Assembly: GCA_021808035.1 (NCBI GenBank)
Contig: JAKBCG010000141.1
Coordinates: 1 to 6,701, forward strand
Direction of reading: 5' to 3'
DNA from: Pseudomonadota bacterium
GTDB lineage: Bacteria; Pseudomonadota; Gammaproteobacteria; Steroidobacterales; Steroidobacteraceae
Length of the DNA: 6,701 nucleotides
Part shown: one piece after another, positions 1 through 6,018 of the stretch
Layout: every line of letters begins with the position of its first letter
How positions within the stretch are numbered: the stretch's first letter is position 1
Made by a program: the position numbers and the translations under genes
Notes under the pieces: model-generated
Database searches by the model: none
Told to the model about the DNA's origin: nothing
The model's input: the letters and a program-made list of their open reading frames with translations, nothing else

Positions 1-220
1 CGGCAAGATGCAGCGCGCGGGCGATCCGGTCGCGTTCCGCGCCGGAACCGCGGCCGAGCGCGTAATCGTCCAGGCAGTCGGTCCGCAGCGCGTCGAGCGC
101 GGCGGCGAATTCCTCGTCGGCGAGGATCCGTCGATCGAGCGCCGACAGTTCCTCGGCCGGTAGTTCCCCGAGCAGGTAGGCGAGGAACCGTTCGCGCGAG
201 ATCTCGCCCGGCACCCGCAT
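1..220 (-). CDS. Putative anti-sigma-like protein, N-terminal part (truncated by window edge)
   Basis: The 73 visible residues start at the ATG at 220-218, directly after the TAG of the sigma factor gene (TAGATG, no spacer). A strong AGGAGG ribosome site sits 8 bases upstream, inside the last sigma codons. The visible part is acidic and helical: RFLAYLLGELPAEE at residues 11-24, ALDRRILADEEF at 27-38 and LDDYALGRGS near 50-59. From family knowledge, this 'LLGELP ... D.E ... DDY..G' pattern is typical of short cytoplasmic N-termini encoded after ECF-like sigma factors in CHAT/TPR operons. In those proteins a membrane segment often follows. No zinc-binding HxxxCxxC motif is visible, and the only Cys is residue 49. 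An anti-sigma role is inferred from position and this pattern. The membrane anchor and C-terminus lie outside the window. It could instead be an uncharacterised operon partner. Confidence 0.7.
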   Translation of the reverse strand, partial: MRVPGEISRERFLAYLLGELPAEELSALDRRILADEEFAAALDALRTDCLDDYALGRGSGAERDRIARALHLA

Positions 221-874
221 CTAGCGATCCTCCTGTGGGTTAGTGTCCGCGCGGGGCGCGACGTCACGCGCCTCGGCGTCCAACTGGCGGTGCACGGTCC
301 GTTCCAGCCGCTGGCGCAAGCGCAGCATCCGGTTGCGCAGGGCGTGGATCGACAGCCCGAGGCGGCGGGCCATCGCTTCCCGCGCCCGCATCCGCTCGCC
401 GCCGTCCCCGCGGTAATAGTCGGCCAGCATCTCGCGCGCGTCCCGCGGCAGCTCGGCGAGCCCGGCCTCGAATGCCGCGCGCAGCACCTCCTCCGGTGGC
501 GATGGATCGTCCGGCGCTGGCGCCTCCTTCGCTTCGGGTCCGACCAGGCGCACGAGCGCCGCGCGCTCGCGCTCGAGTTTGCGGCGCTCCTCGAGCATCA
601 CCAGCCGGGCGATCCCCGCGAGATACGCCTCGACGTTCAACACCGATTCCCCTTCGCTCAGGCGCCTGGCGATGCGGTTGAACGCCTCGTCCGTGGCCTC
701 GAGCGCGTGCGGCACGCCGTGCAGCGAGAAATAGCGCGCCAGACGCGCCCGGAGCCGCTCATACTCGTGCGCCGCCCGCGTCGGGTCGACATCGAGCATG
801 CGCAGCAACGCGCGCAGCGCGTCCTCGTCGAGCTGCCATCGCGCGGTCGCGTCCCGTGGGCTCGAATCGTTCAC
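221..874 (-). CDS. ECF-like RNA polymerase sigma-70 factor
   Basis: A 217-aa cytoplasmic transcription factor predicted to direct RNA polymerase to a dedicated set of promoters. Residues ~14-105 look like sigma region 2 in the divergent form of such operons: YERLRARLARYFSLHG, then DEAFNRIARRLSEGE, then the AYLAGIARLVMLEERRK helix. A Pro/Ala/Glu-rich linker (~112-129) leads to region 4 (~131-192), with ELPRDAREMLADYY and a helix-turn-helix ending LGLSIHALRNRMLRLRQRLE. The start is the GTG at 874-872, whose last bases overlap the TGA of the CHAT gene (GTGA). This frame stays open far upstream, but that part is antisense-like shadow inside the CHAT gene with no sigma similarity. The next in-frame Met is residue 26 and would cut into region 2. 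The sigma-70 family assignment is firm. The ECF subgroup and target promoters are unknown. Confidence 0.88.
   Translation of the reverse strand: MNDSSPRDATARWQLDEDALRALLRMLDVDPTRAAHEYERLRARLARYFSLHGVPHALEATDEAFNRIARRLSEGESVLNVEAYLAGIARLVMLEERRKLERERAALVRLVGPEAKEAPAPDDPSPPEEVLRAAFEAGLAELPRDAREMLADYYRGDGGERMRAREAMARRLGLSIHALRNRMLRLRQRLERTVHRQLDAEARDVAPRADTNPQEDR
229..234 (-). promoter_or_regulatory. Strong Shine-Dalgarno for the anti-sigma-like gene
   Basis: On the minus strand this reads AGGAGG, 8 bases before the ATG at 220-218. It lies inside the 3' end of the sigma factor gene, which ends only at 221. It decides the downstream start and suggests that ribosomes finishing the sigma gene can reload at once, giving coupled expression of the two proteins. 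Confidence 0.8.
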
Positions 875-3800
875 CGCAGCGGCGCCCCCATGCCTTCGAT
901 CGAGAACCCTGCCCAGTAATACGGCGCCGAATCGTGCGTGGAGCGGATGAATGCTTGCTGCGCCCGCTGCAGCGCTCGTGCCGGTGCGAGCCGTCCCGGC
1001 AGGAGTCCGGCGTAGAAGGACCGCATCAGCCGATCGGTGGCCCGGTCCTCGACGCTCCAGAGCGTGCCGAGCACCGCATGAGCGCCCGCCATCAGGAACG
1101 CCCGGAACAACCCCACCAGACCCTCGCCCGGCACGTCGCGTCCGCCGAGGGTATCGCAACTGCTGAGTACCACCAGGTCGACCGGCATGTCGAGCGCGTA
1201 GATGTCGCGCAGCCACAGCACGTCCGGTTCCGGTGCGCCATCGCGGTGAAAGCGGGTGAACACCAGCCCGGACAACGCAGGATGATCGGCGTCGAGCAAG
1301 GTGTGGACGGCGAAATGCGCTACGGTGAAATGCGACCACGGCGTCTGGCGCACCGCCTGCACCGTGGCGCCGAATCCGATGTGAAGCGTGGTCCCGGCTT
1401 CGTCGAAGCCTGCGATCGCGCGCGCTTCGCGGGCGGAAGCCGGCAGCCGTGGCAGATGCGCAAGCCGCGCGGCCGCCGCCCAGCGGAGCGAGGCGATGCG
1501 CGGGGTCGTCGCGGGCGTGCGCGCGAGGATCCGTGGGTCGCCGGCGCCGTACACCGGGTCGGCGAACACCGCGATCGATGGCGGTCCTCGATCCGGCGCG
1601 GCGCGGTCCGCCACGGGATCCCGCGCCAGCTGGGCCATGACCGCTGCGGACGGCTCCTCGACGACGGCGATGGATTCGATCAGCGCCTGCGGGTCGTCCG
1701 CGGGCCGCAGCGCCGCGAACGGGACGCCGAACAACGGGCCGTCGGGCACCACGTAGAGCGTATCGATGCCCTGCAACCGCCGGAGGGTGGGCAGGAGCTG
1801 CGCGCCCAGCCGACCGGCGAGGGCGGCGGCACGAGCATCGGCCCGGGCGATGCGTGCGTTGCGACGTTCGAGGCTCTCGCCGGGCGGTGTTCGGGAACGC
1901 GCGGTCAGCGCTTCCCGAAACGCCCGCACCTCGGGCGCGAGCTGCCGGGCCCCGGCGAGCGGCAGGGTCGTGATCCGGCGGTCGCGGATCAGCCAGGCCA
2001 CCCCGCGACGCGCACCGATCCAATACTCGAGCACCGCGTCGCGGGGGCCGAGCAGGTGCTGCTGCAGCTCGCGCAGCGGCATCGGCCGCGCATCCGCGAA
2101 CGCCGCGTACCGGCGGCTGCTCGAGCGCGCCAGCGCCTCGAGCCGGCCCCGCTCCTCGCGCAGCGCGTCGATCCGCCGTCGCAGCGATGCGAGACGTACG
2201 GGATTTGCGGCGGGATCCTGCAGTGCTGCGTTGGAATCCGCATAGGCCGCATCGAGTTCGGCATCGGTGCGACGCATCGCGCGCGCCAGGCGCGCGGGCA
2301 GCAGCGTCGGGCTGACGCGGGCGGCGCCGCTCAACGCATCGAGGAGCGTGCGCGCCCGCGCGCGTTCCGCGAGGCGAAGTGCCGCGCGCGCATCACCCGC
2401 CCCGGGATGCGCCTGCCGCAGTGCCATCAGGATGCGCACGCCGAGGTCGTAGTACGCGTGCTCGGACGCGAAGTAGGCGGTGCGCAGTTGTTTCGTCGCG
2501 AGCGTCGACCGGACCGATCCGATCAGATTCACGGCCCGATCGATATGCCGTTGCGCCCGATCGAGCGCGTGTTGGCGCCAGTCGAGACGGGCGAGGCTGC
2601 CCTCGGCGCTCGCCATGCCGAGCCGCGCGGATTGCCGGCGCCACAGCGCCAGTGCGCGCCGGTAGTCGGTCCGTGCGGCGCGCGGGTCCCGCTCGACCGC
2701 CTGCAGGTCGCCGAGCGCGAGCCAGGCGGCCGCCTCGCTGTCGAATTGACCGATCTTTTCCGCGAGCGCGATCGCGCGCCGATACGCCGCGCGCGCACGC
2801 CGCTGCTCGCCGAGCGCGGCGTAGTCACGGCCGAGCCCGAGCAGCAGGAAGGACTGCTCGCGCGGCAAGCCGAGCGCCGCCGCGCGGCGCACGCCCGCGA
2901 GGTCGGCGACCAATGCCGCGTGCGCATCGCCCTGGTCGCGGTTCGCATCCGCGAGATTGACCAGCACCTCGAGCTGCGTCGCGGCGTCGTGCGCCGCATC
3001 GGCGATCCGCAGCGCCTTCGCGAGCGCGGCGCGCGCATCGGCCGGCTCGCCGAGCGATTCGTACAGTTCGCCGAGGCCGTTCCACACCGCCGCCTCGCGA
3101 TCCGGGTAGGGCTGCCGGCGCAGCGCATCGAGTGCGCGCCGGAAATCGGCAAACGCTTGATCGAACTCTCCGCGTCCGCGGTGAAACTCCGCAATCGCCT
3201 CGAGGTCGAAGTCCACCCCGAATGCATCCCCGATGGCCCGGGCGATCGCGAGTGACTGGTTGGCCGTGCGCAGCGCCAGTGCGGTGCGACCGGTCTCGTA
3301 CTCGGTGTACGCGAGATTGCCGAGGACGACGTCCTGCCAGTACCGGTCGCCGGTGCGTCGATACAGCCGCAAGGCCTGCCGCGCAGCCTGGATCGCCGCT
3401 GGATAGCGAGCCTGGTAGGCATCCGCCGACGAGAGCGTCTTCCAGGCGAGCGCCTCGCCCGGCTGGTCGCCGCGATCGGGCAGCGTGACCGCCGCGCGCG
3501 CGAGCGGTACCGCGGCCGCATAGTCGCCGCGCTCGAACATATCGAGGCGCGCCTCGCCGACCAGGGTCGCCCGCAGCAGCCGCTCGTCGCCGATCCGTCG
3601 CGAGAGACCGCGTGCCTCGCGATAGTCCGCGAGCGCCCCCGGCCAGCTGGCGGGCGCGCCGCGGTGGCGCGCCCACTCCGCGCGCGCGAGGTCCTGCTCG
3701 GCCATAGCACGCTCGCGATCGACGGCCGTGGGCGCACGCGGCGCCGAGACATGGATCCGGCCGCTGGCCGCTTGGTGCGGATCATAGGGTGTGAGCGTCA

Positions 3801-4158
3801 GGCGATACGTCCCGCCGGCCGCGGTGACCAGCGTCGCGCGGATCAGCGCGCCCTTGCCGCTGTCGCAGAAGCGCGGCTCGGGCGCCGCGCCGCGCGGCGC
3901 CTGCAATTCGAGCTGCGTGAAATGCCGCATCTGCGTGATGCGCACCTGCACCGTCTGGTTCGCGGGCACGGTGACGGCGAATTCGGCGCGACGGCGGGCG
4001 TCGACCCGGTAGTTCACCGTGTCGCCGGGTCGCAAGGCACGCGCGGCGGTGACCGCAGGCGTGCGTGCGACCGCGAGTGAGACCGACAGCGTTGACGACG
4101 CGAGCATCACCCCGATCGAGCGCATCGAGATCCCGCGCCCGAAGCTTCTCTTGGGCAT
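871..4158 (-). CDS. Exported TPR-CHAT caspase-like protease
   Basis: A 1095-aa protein. Residues 1-31 look like a Sec signal peptide: basic KR near the start, a hydrophobic core around 14-31, and a plausible cut after SLAVA (31). Residues ~42-140 are beta-rich, with RPGDTVNYRV, VPANQTVQVRI and GGTYRLTL, like the pre-peptidase C-terminal-type sandwich at the N-terminus of many CHAT proteins. Residues ~150-575 form a solenoid of TPR-like helix pairs, for example PAAIQAARQALRLYRRTGD. Charged helices follow to ~690, then the CHAT domain runs to the end. The domain has VPDGPLFGVPFAAL (~804-817), HFAVH with catalytic His952, and LVVLSSCDT with catalytic Cys1001, followed by GEGLVGLFRAFLMAGAHAVLGTLWSVED. 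CHAT domains are clan CD cysteine proteases related to caspases and separase. The substrate is unknown. An in-frame ATG at 4215 is rejected because it lies in the -35 box of the likely promoter; an ATG at 4125 is a weaker alternative. The gene overlaps the sigma gene by 4 bases. Confidence 0.92.
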   Translation of the reverse strand: MPKRSFGRGISMRSIGVMLASSTLSVSLAVARTPAVTAARALRPGDTVNYRVDARRRAEFAVTVPANQTVQVRITQMRHFTQLELQAPRGAAPEPRFCDSGKGALIRATLVTAAGGTYRLTLTPYDPHQAASGRIHVSAPRAPTAVDRERAMAEQDLARAEWARHRGAPASWPGALADYREARGLSRRIGDERLLRATLVGEARLDMFERGDYAAAVPLARAAVTLPDRGDQPGEALAWKTLSSADAYQARYPAAIQAARQALRLYRRTGDRYWQDVVLGNLAYTEYETGRTALALRTANQSLAIARAIGDAFGVDFDLEAIAEFHRGRGEFDQAFADFRRALDALRRQPYPDREAAVWNGLGELYESLGEPADARAALAKALRIADAAHDAATQLEVLVNLADANRDQGDAHAALVADLAGVRRAAALGLPREQSFLLLGLGRDYAALGEQRRARAAYRRAIALAEKIGQFDSEAAAWLALGDLQAVERDPRAARTDYRRALALWRRQSARLGMASAEGSLARLDWRQHALDRAQRHIDRAVNLIGSVRSTLATKQLRTAYFASEHAYYDLGVRILMALRQAHPGAGDARAALRLAERARARTLLDALSGAARVSPTLLPARLARAMRRTDAELDAAYADSNAALQDPAANPVRLASLRRRIDALREERGRLEALARSSSRRYAAFADARPMPLRELQQHLLGPRDAVLEYWIGARRGVAWLIRDRRITTLPLAGARQLAPEVRAFREALTARSRTPPGESLERRNARIARADARAAALAGRLGAQLLPTLRRLQGIDTLYVVPDGPLFGVPFAALRPADDPQALIESIAVVEEPSAAVMAQLARDPVADRAAPDRGPPSIAVFADPVYGAGDPRILARTPATTPRIASLRWAAAARLAHLPRLPASAREARAIAGFDEAGTTLHIGFGATVQAVRQTPWSHFTVAHFAVHTLLDADHPALSGLVFTRFHRDGAPEPDVLWLRDIYALDMPVDLVVLSSCDTLGGRDVPGEGLVGLFRAFLMAGAHAVLGTLWSVEDRATDRLMRSFYAGLLPGRLAPARALQRAQQAFIRSTHDSAPYYWAGFSIEGMGAPLR

Positions 4159-4187
4159 GATCGACGTTCTACGCGGCGCAGCCTGAG

Positions 4188-4215
4188 GGTATATGCCGGC
4201 CCGTCCGCGCGTCAA
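4188..4215 (-). promoter_or_regulatory. Likely sigma-70 promoter of the CHAT-sigma operon
   Basis: On the minus strand a TTGACG -35 box (4215-4210, 5 of 6 consensus matches) is followed after 16 bases by TATACC (4193-4188, 4 of 6). It sits in the 74-base gap between the NTF2-like gene and the CHAT gene. Transcription would begin near 4181, about 23 bases before the ATG at 4158. This argues for the 4158 start and for the operon having its own housekeeping-type promoter. It was judged by eye only. Confidence 0.5.
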
Positions 4216-4232
4216 TCACCGGCGGCGCGTTT

Positions 4233-4715
4233 TCAGTGCGCGGTGCCCGCCGGATCCGAGTTCCAGGTGTCGCGCACGTAGAGCCAACGGCCGCCCTCGA
4301 GGCGCGAGACCGAGAAGTACCAGCCGCGGTCCACGATCCGACCGGTCTTGTCCTTCACGAGATAGTTGCCCGACACCCAGCCGAGCTTGCCCGAGATTCC
4401 GCCGTCGCGTGGGCCCACGAGCCGGTAGACCAAGCCGCTGCGCACGAACGCCGCGTCGTCCTTCGTGAGGTATGCCCGGATCGCGGCCGAACCGCGCACC
4501 GGTCGCAGACCGGGCGGGAAGACCACCGCATGCTGGTCGTAGAGCTGCACGATCGGCTCGACCTGGCCGGCGTTGTAGGCGGCGACCCAGGCGTCGTCCG
4601 CGGCATGCAGCGCCGCGAGCTCCGCGGTCCGATCGGCCGCCTGCGCCGCGTGACTCCAGGGCAGCAACGCAAGGGTCAGGCCGAACAGCGCGGTGGTGTG
4701 GCGCAAGATGTTCAT
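4233..4715 (-). CDS. Secreted NTF2-like protein (DUF4440/SnoaL-like)
   Basis: A 160-aa protein with a signal peptide: MNILRH, hydrophobic core TALFGLTLALLPW, and a likely cut after AAQA at residue 26. The mature part follows the DUF4440/SnoaL cone-fold pattern: helix ELAALHAADDAWVAAYNAG (32-50), then VEPIVQLYDQHAVVFPPG, VRGSAAIRAYL (73-83), and beta strands ending in GGRWLYVRDTWNSD (141-154). The family includes small cyclases, isomerases and many proteins of unknown function that bind small ligands in a cone-shaped cavity. No catalytic role can be assigned here. The start is supported by GAGGAG 8 bases upstream. The gene precedes the CHAT operon on the same strand with a 74-base gap that holds a separate promoter, so co-transcription is possible but not required. 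There are no cysteines. Confidence 0.85.
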   Translation of the reverse strand: MNILRHTTALFGLTLALLPWSHAAQAADRTAELAALHAADDAWVAAYNAGQVEPIVQLYDQHAVVFPPGLRPVRGSAAIRAYLTKDDAAFVRSGLVYRLVGPRDGGISGKLGWVSGNYLVKDKTGRIVDRGWYFSVSRLEGGRWLYVRDTWNSDPAGTAH

Positions 4716-4723
4716 CGGAATCG

Positions 4724-4729
4724 CTCCTC
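4724..4729 (-). promoter_or_regulatory. Shine-Dalgarno of the NTF2-like gene
   Basis: GAGGAG on the minus strand, 8 bases before the ATG at 4715. It supports this start over the longer out-of-frame reading that begins at 4869 on the same strand. Confidence 0.7.
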
Positions 4730-4769
4730 GATCGTGCGATGGGCGGCGCCGGGTCGGCGGCCGCGATCG

Positions 4770-4783
4770 AGTTTAACTTAACC
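4770..4783. promoter_or_regulatory. AT-rich tandem TTAAC motif, possible operator or -10 region
   Basis: Two exact head-to-tail copies of TTAAC (4773-4777 and 4778-4782) form the only AT-rich island in the divergent region. On the minus strand the edge reads TAAACT (4775-4770), a possible -10 about 55 bases before the NTF2-like start. No matching -35 is visible 17 bases further upstream. It could be a binding site or a chance cluster. Confidence 0.25.
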
Positions 4784-4916
4784 GGATCTTCGATGCGGGT
4801 GAGGGCGGCAGTCGCGGGTCCGTCTTCGCGAGGGGGACGCGCTCGTGGCAGAATGCCCGAGGGAGTCAATCGTCCACGTCCGCGTGAAGCGGCGGCCTCC
4901 GCTGCCCGCGATCTTC

Positions 4917-4923
4917 AGGAGAA
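4917..4923 (+). promoter_or_regulatory. Shine-Dalgarno that selects the start at 4932
   Basis: AGGAGAA lies 8 bases before the ATG at 4932. It marks this start rather than the in-frame ATG at 4845, which has no comparable site and would place a basic 29-residue stretch before the signal peptide. Confidence 0.75.
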
Positions 4924-4931
4924 CCACGATA

Positions 4932-5933
4932 ATGAAAACAGGGAAATCGGGCTCACTTCGAACCATGCTCCTCGCGTCGTCGCTCGGGCTCGCGAGCCTC
5001 GTGCTGGCCGTCGGCACGGCCGCGGCCGGCGACGTCGGTCTCGCGGGCGGCCCACGGCACCTCGAGGCCGGCCAGCCGGTCGCGATGGTGCACGCGACGG
5101 TCGAAGCGGCGCAGCGCGCGCTGGCGCAGGGTAAATCGCGCCCGAGTTCAGGCGGCAGCAGCAGCCTCTCGTACCACGGCGGCAGCGGCGGGGTCGGGGT
5201 GCAAACCGCGCCCGCGATCTACGTGGTCTTCTGGGGCTCGCAGTGGAACAACAACGATCCGAGCCACGAGGCGGCGACGCTCGAGTCGTTCTATGCCGCG
5301 CTCTCGGGAAGCAACTGGTCCGCGACCGATACCCAATATTGCGAGGGGGTCGCCAGCGGGACCATCTTCTGCAACGGCCAGGGGACGGCAGCCGGCAATT
5401 CGCCGATGTACGTGTCCTTCTGGTACGACCACCAGAGCCTCGCGCCGACGCATCCGAAGCAGTCGCAGATCGCGGCCGAGGCGGTGAAGGCTGCGGGCCA
5501 CTTCGGCAACACTTCGGCGAGCGCCAACGCGAACGTGCAGTACGTGATCGCGACCGCGACCGGTAACAACTCCTCGGGCTTCGGGACGCAATACTGCGCG
5601 TGGCACAGTTCGACGAGTTCCGCGTACGGCAACCTCTCTTATACGAATCTGCCATACATCACCGATGCGGGCGCGAATTGCGGCGCGAACTTCAACAACC
5701 TCGGTGCTGACGCGGGGATCACGATCGTCGCGGGTCATGAAATGGCCGAGTCGGTCACGGATCCGTTCCCGAGCACCGGATGGACCGATTCCAAGGGATC
5801 GGAGATCGGCGACAAGTGCGCGTGGAACTCGGCGACTGCGGATGAGACCCTCGGCGGCTCGGTGTTTCCGGTCCAGCCGCTGTGGAGCAACGCCGACAAC
5901 GGCGGGGCCGGCGGTTGCGTGATGTCCTATTGA
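4932..5933 (+). CDS. Secreted EXORDIUM-like / putative HExxE metallopeptidase-like protein
   Basis: A 333-aa protein with a signal peptide (MKTGKSGSLR, hydrophobic 12-28, likely cut after TAAA at 32). A Ser/Gly-rich linker (~70-90) leads to a folded domain beginning TAPAIYVVFWGSQW (92-105). Its features are VSFWYDH (161-167), QYVIATATG (203-211), YCAWHSS (221-227), and VAGHEMAESVTDP (266-278) with His269, Glu270 and Glu273, then EIGDKCAW (291-298). All six cysteines (137, 147, 222, 250, 296, 329) are in the mature part, which fits three disulfides in an exported protein. The 'vvfWG.W' opening and the Cys/HExxE pattern recall bacterial relatives of plant EXORDIUM proteins and unassigned secreted proteins with an HE..E..TDP motif. 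HExxE resembles a zinc site but lacks the second His of classical HExxH metallopeptidases, so protease activity is inference. Start: AGGAGAA 8 bases before this ATG. Confidence 0.8.
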   Translation: MKTGKSGSLRTMLLASSLGLASLVLAVGTAAAGDVGLAGGPRHLEAGQPVAMVHATVEAAQRALAQGKSRPSSGGSSSLSYHGGSGGVGVQTAPAIYVVFWGSQWNNNDPSHEAATLESFYAALSGSNWSATDTQYCEGVASGTIFCNGQGTAAGNSPMYVSFWYDHQSLAPTHPKQSQIAAEAVKAAGHFGNTSASANANVQYVIATATGNNSSGFGTQYCAWHSSTSSAYGNLSYTNLPYITDAGANCGANFNNLGADAGITIVAGHEMAESVTDPFPSTGWTDSKGSEIGDKCAWNSATADETLGGSVFPVQPLWSNADNGGAGGCVMSY

Positions 5934-5943
5934 CGATTAATCG
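5934..5943. repeat. Perfect 10-bp AT-centred palindrome CGATTAATCG
   Basis: This palindrome begins immediately after the TGA of the HExxE gene and lies 75 bases before the SDR start. A GACGAT hexamer overlaps its left end and recurs at its right end (5932-5937 and 5943-5948). It could be an operator for the downstream gene, but no promoter is recognisable beside it. Confidence 0.35.
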
Positions 5944-5956
5944 ACGATGACCGGGT

Positions 5957-5985
5957 CGCCGGCGTTGCATCGCGCAGCGCCGGCG
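5957..5985 (+). terminator. GC-rich hairpin after the HExxE gene, terminator-like without U tract
   Basis: The arms CGCCGGCG (5957-5964 and 5978-5985) extend inward through T-G, T-A, G-C and C-G pairs. The result is a 12-bp stem with one wobble pair and a 5-base loop (ATCGC). It starts 24 bases after the stop codon. No T-run follows, so it is not a classical intrinsic terminator. It may stabilise the 3' end of the mRNA or slow polymerase ahead of factor-dependent termination. Confidence 0.45.
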
Positions 5986-6004
5986 TCGCCGCGGTCCCCG
6001 TCAC

Positions 6005-6010
6005 GGGAGA
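6005..6010 (+). promoter_or_regulatory. Shine-Dalgarno of the SDR gene
   Basis: GGGAGA ends 8 bases before the ATG at 6019 and supports that start. It lies 20 bases downstream of the GC-rich hairpin. Confidence 0.6.
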
Positions 6011-6018
6011 AATCTGGC

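Larger units (their letters stand above)
4716..4931. other. Divergent intergenic region
   Basis: 216 bases between the start of the NTF2-like gene (minus) and the start of the HExxE protein (plus). It should hold promoters for both. I see no convincing -35/-10 pair on either strand. The notable element is an AT-rich island near 4770-4783. The rest is GC-rich with no gene I can support. Confidence 0.6.

Noticed and set aside
875..2023. N-terminal extension of the sigma factor frame to 600 aa
   Set aside because: The extra part is a low-complexity Arg/Ala/Gly-rich reading in another frame of the CHAT gene. The GTG at 874 overlaps the CHAT stop and begins the sigma-like sequence.
856..3255. A 799-codon open frame on the plus strand
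   Set aside because: It lies fully antisense to the CHAT gene, is dominated by Arg/Ala/Gly/Pro, shows no domain, and is expected from the GC-rich third-position bias.
2529..3785. A 418-codon minus-strand frame inside the CHAT gene
   Set aside because: It overlaps the TPR region in another frame and has shadow composition (Arg/Ser/Ala-rich) with no motif.
871..4158. Identification as a type III-E CRISPR-associated TPR-CHAT protease (Craspase)
   Set aside because: There is no gRAMP effector, CRISPR array or Cas gene in the window, and this protein has a signal peptide and a different operon.
4845..4931. Longer start for the HExxE protein
   Set aside because: It would add 29 mostly basic residues ahead of a good signal peptide. 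The ribosome site AGGAGAA lies inside this stretch and points to 4932.
5930..5958. TTGACG at 5930-5935 as a -35 box for the SDR gene
   Set aside because: At 17 bases spacing the sequence is GGGTCG, which is no -10 box. The hexamer mainly reflects the stop codon context.
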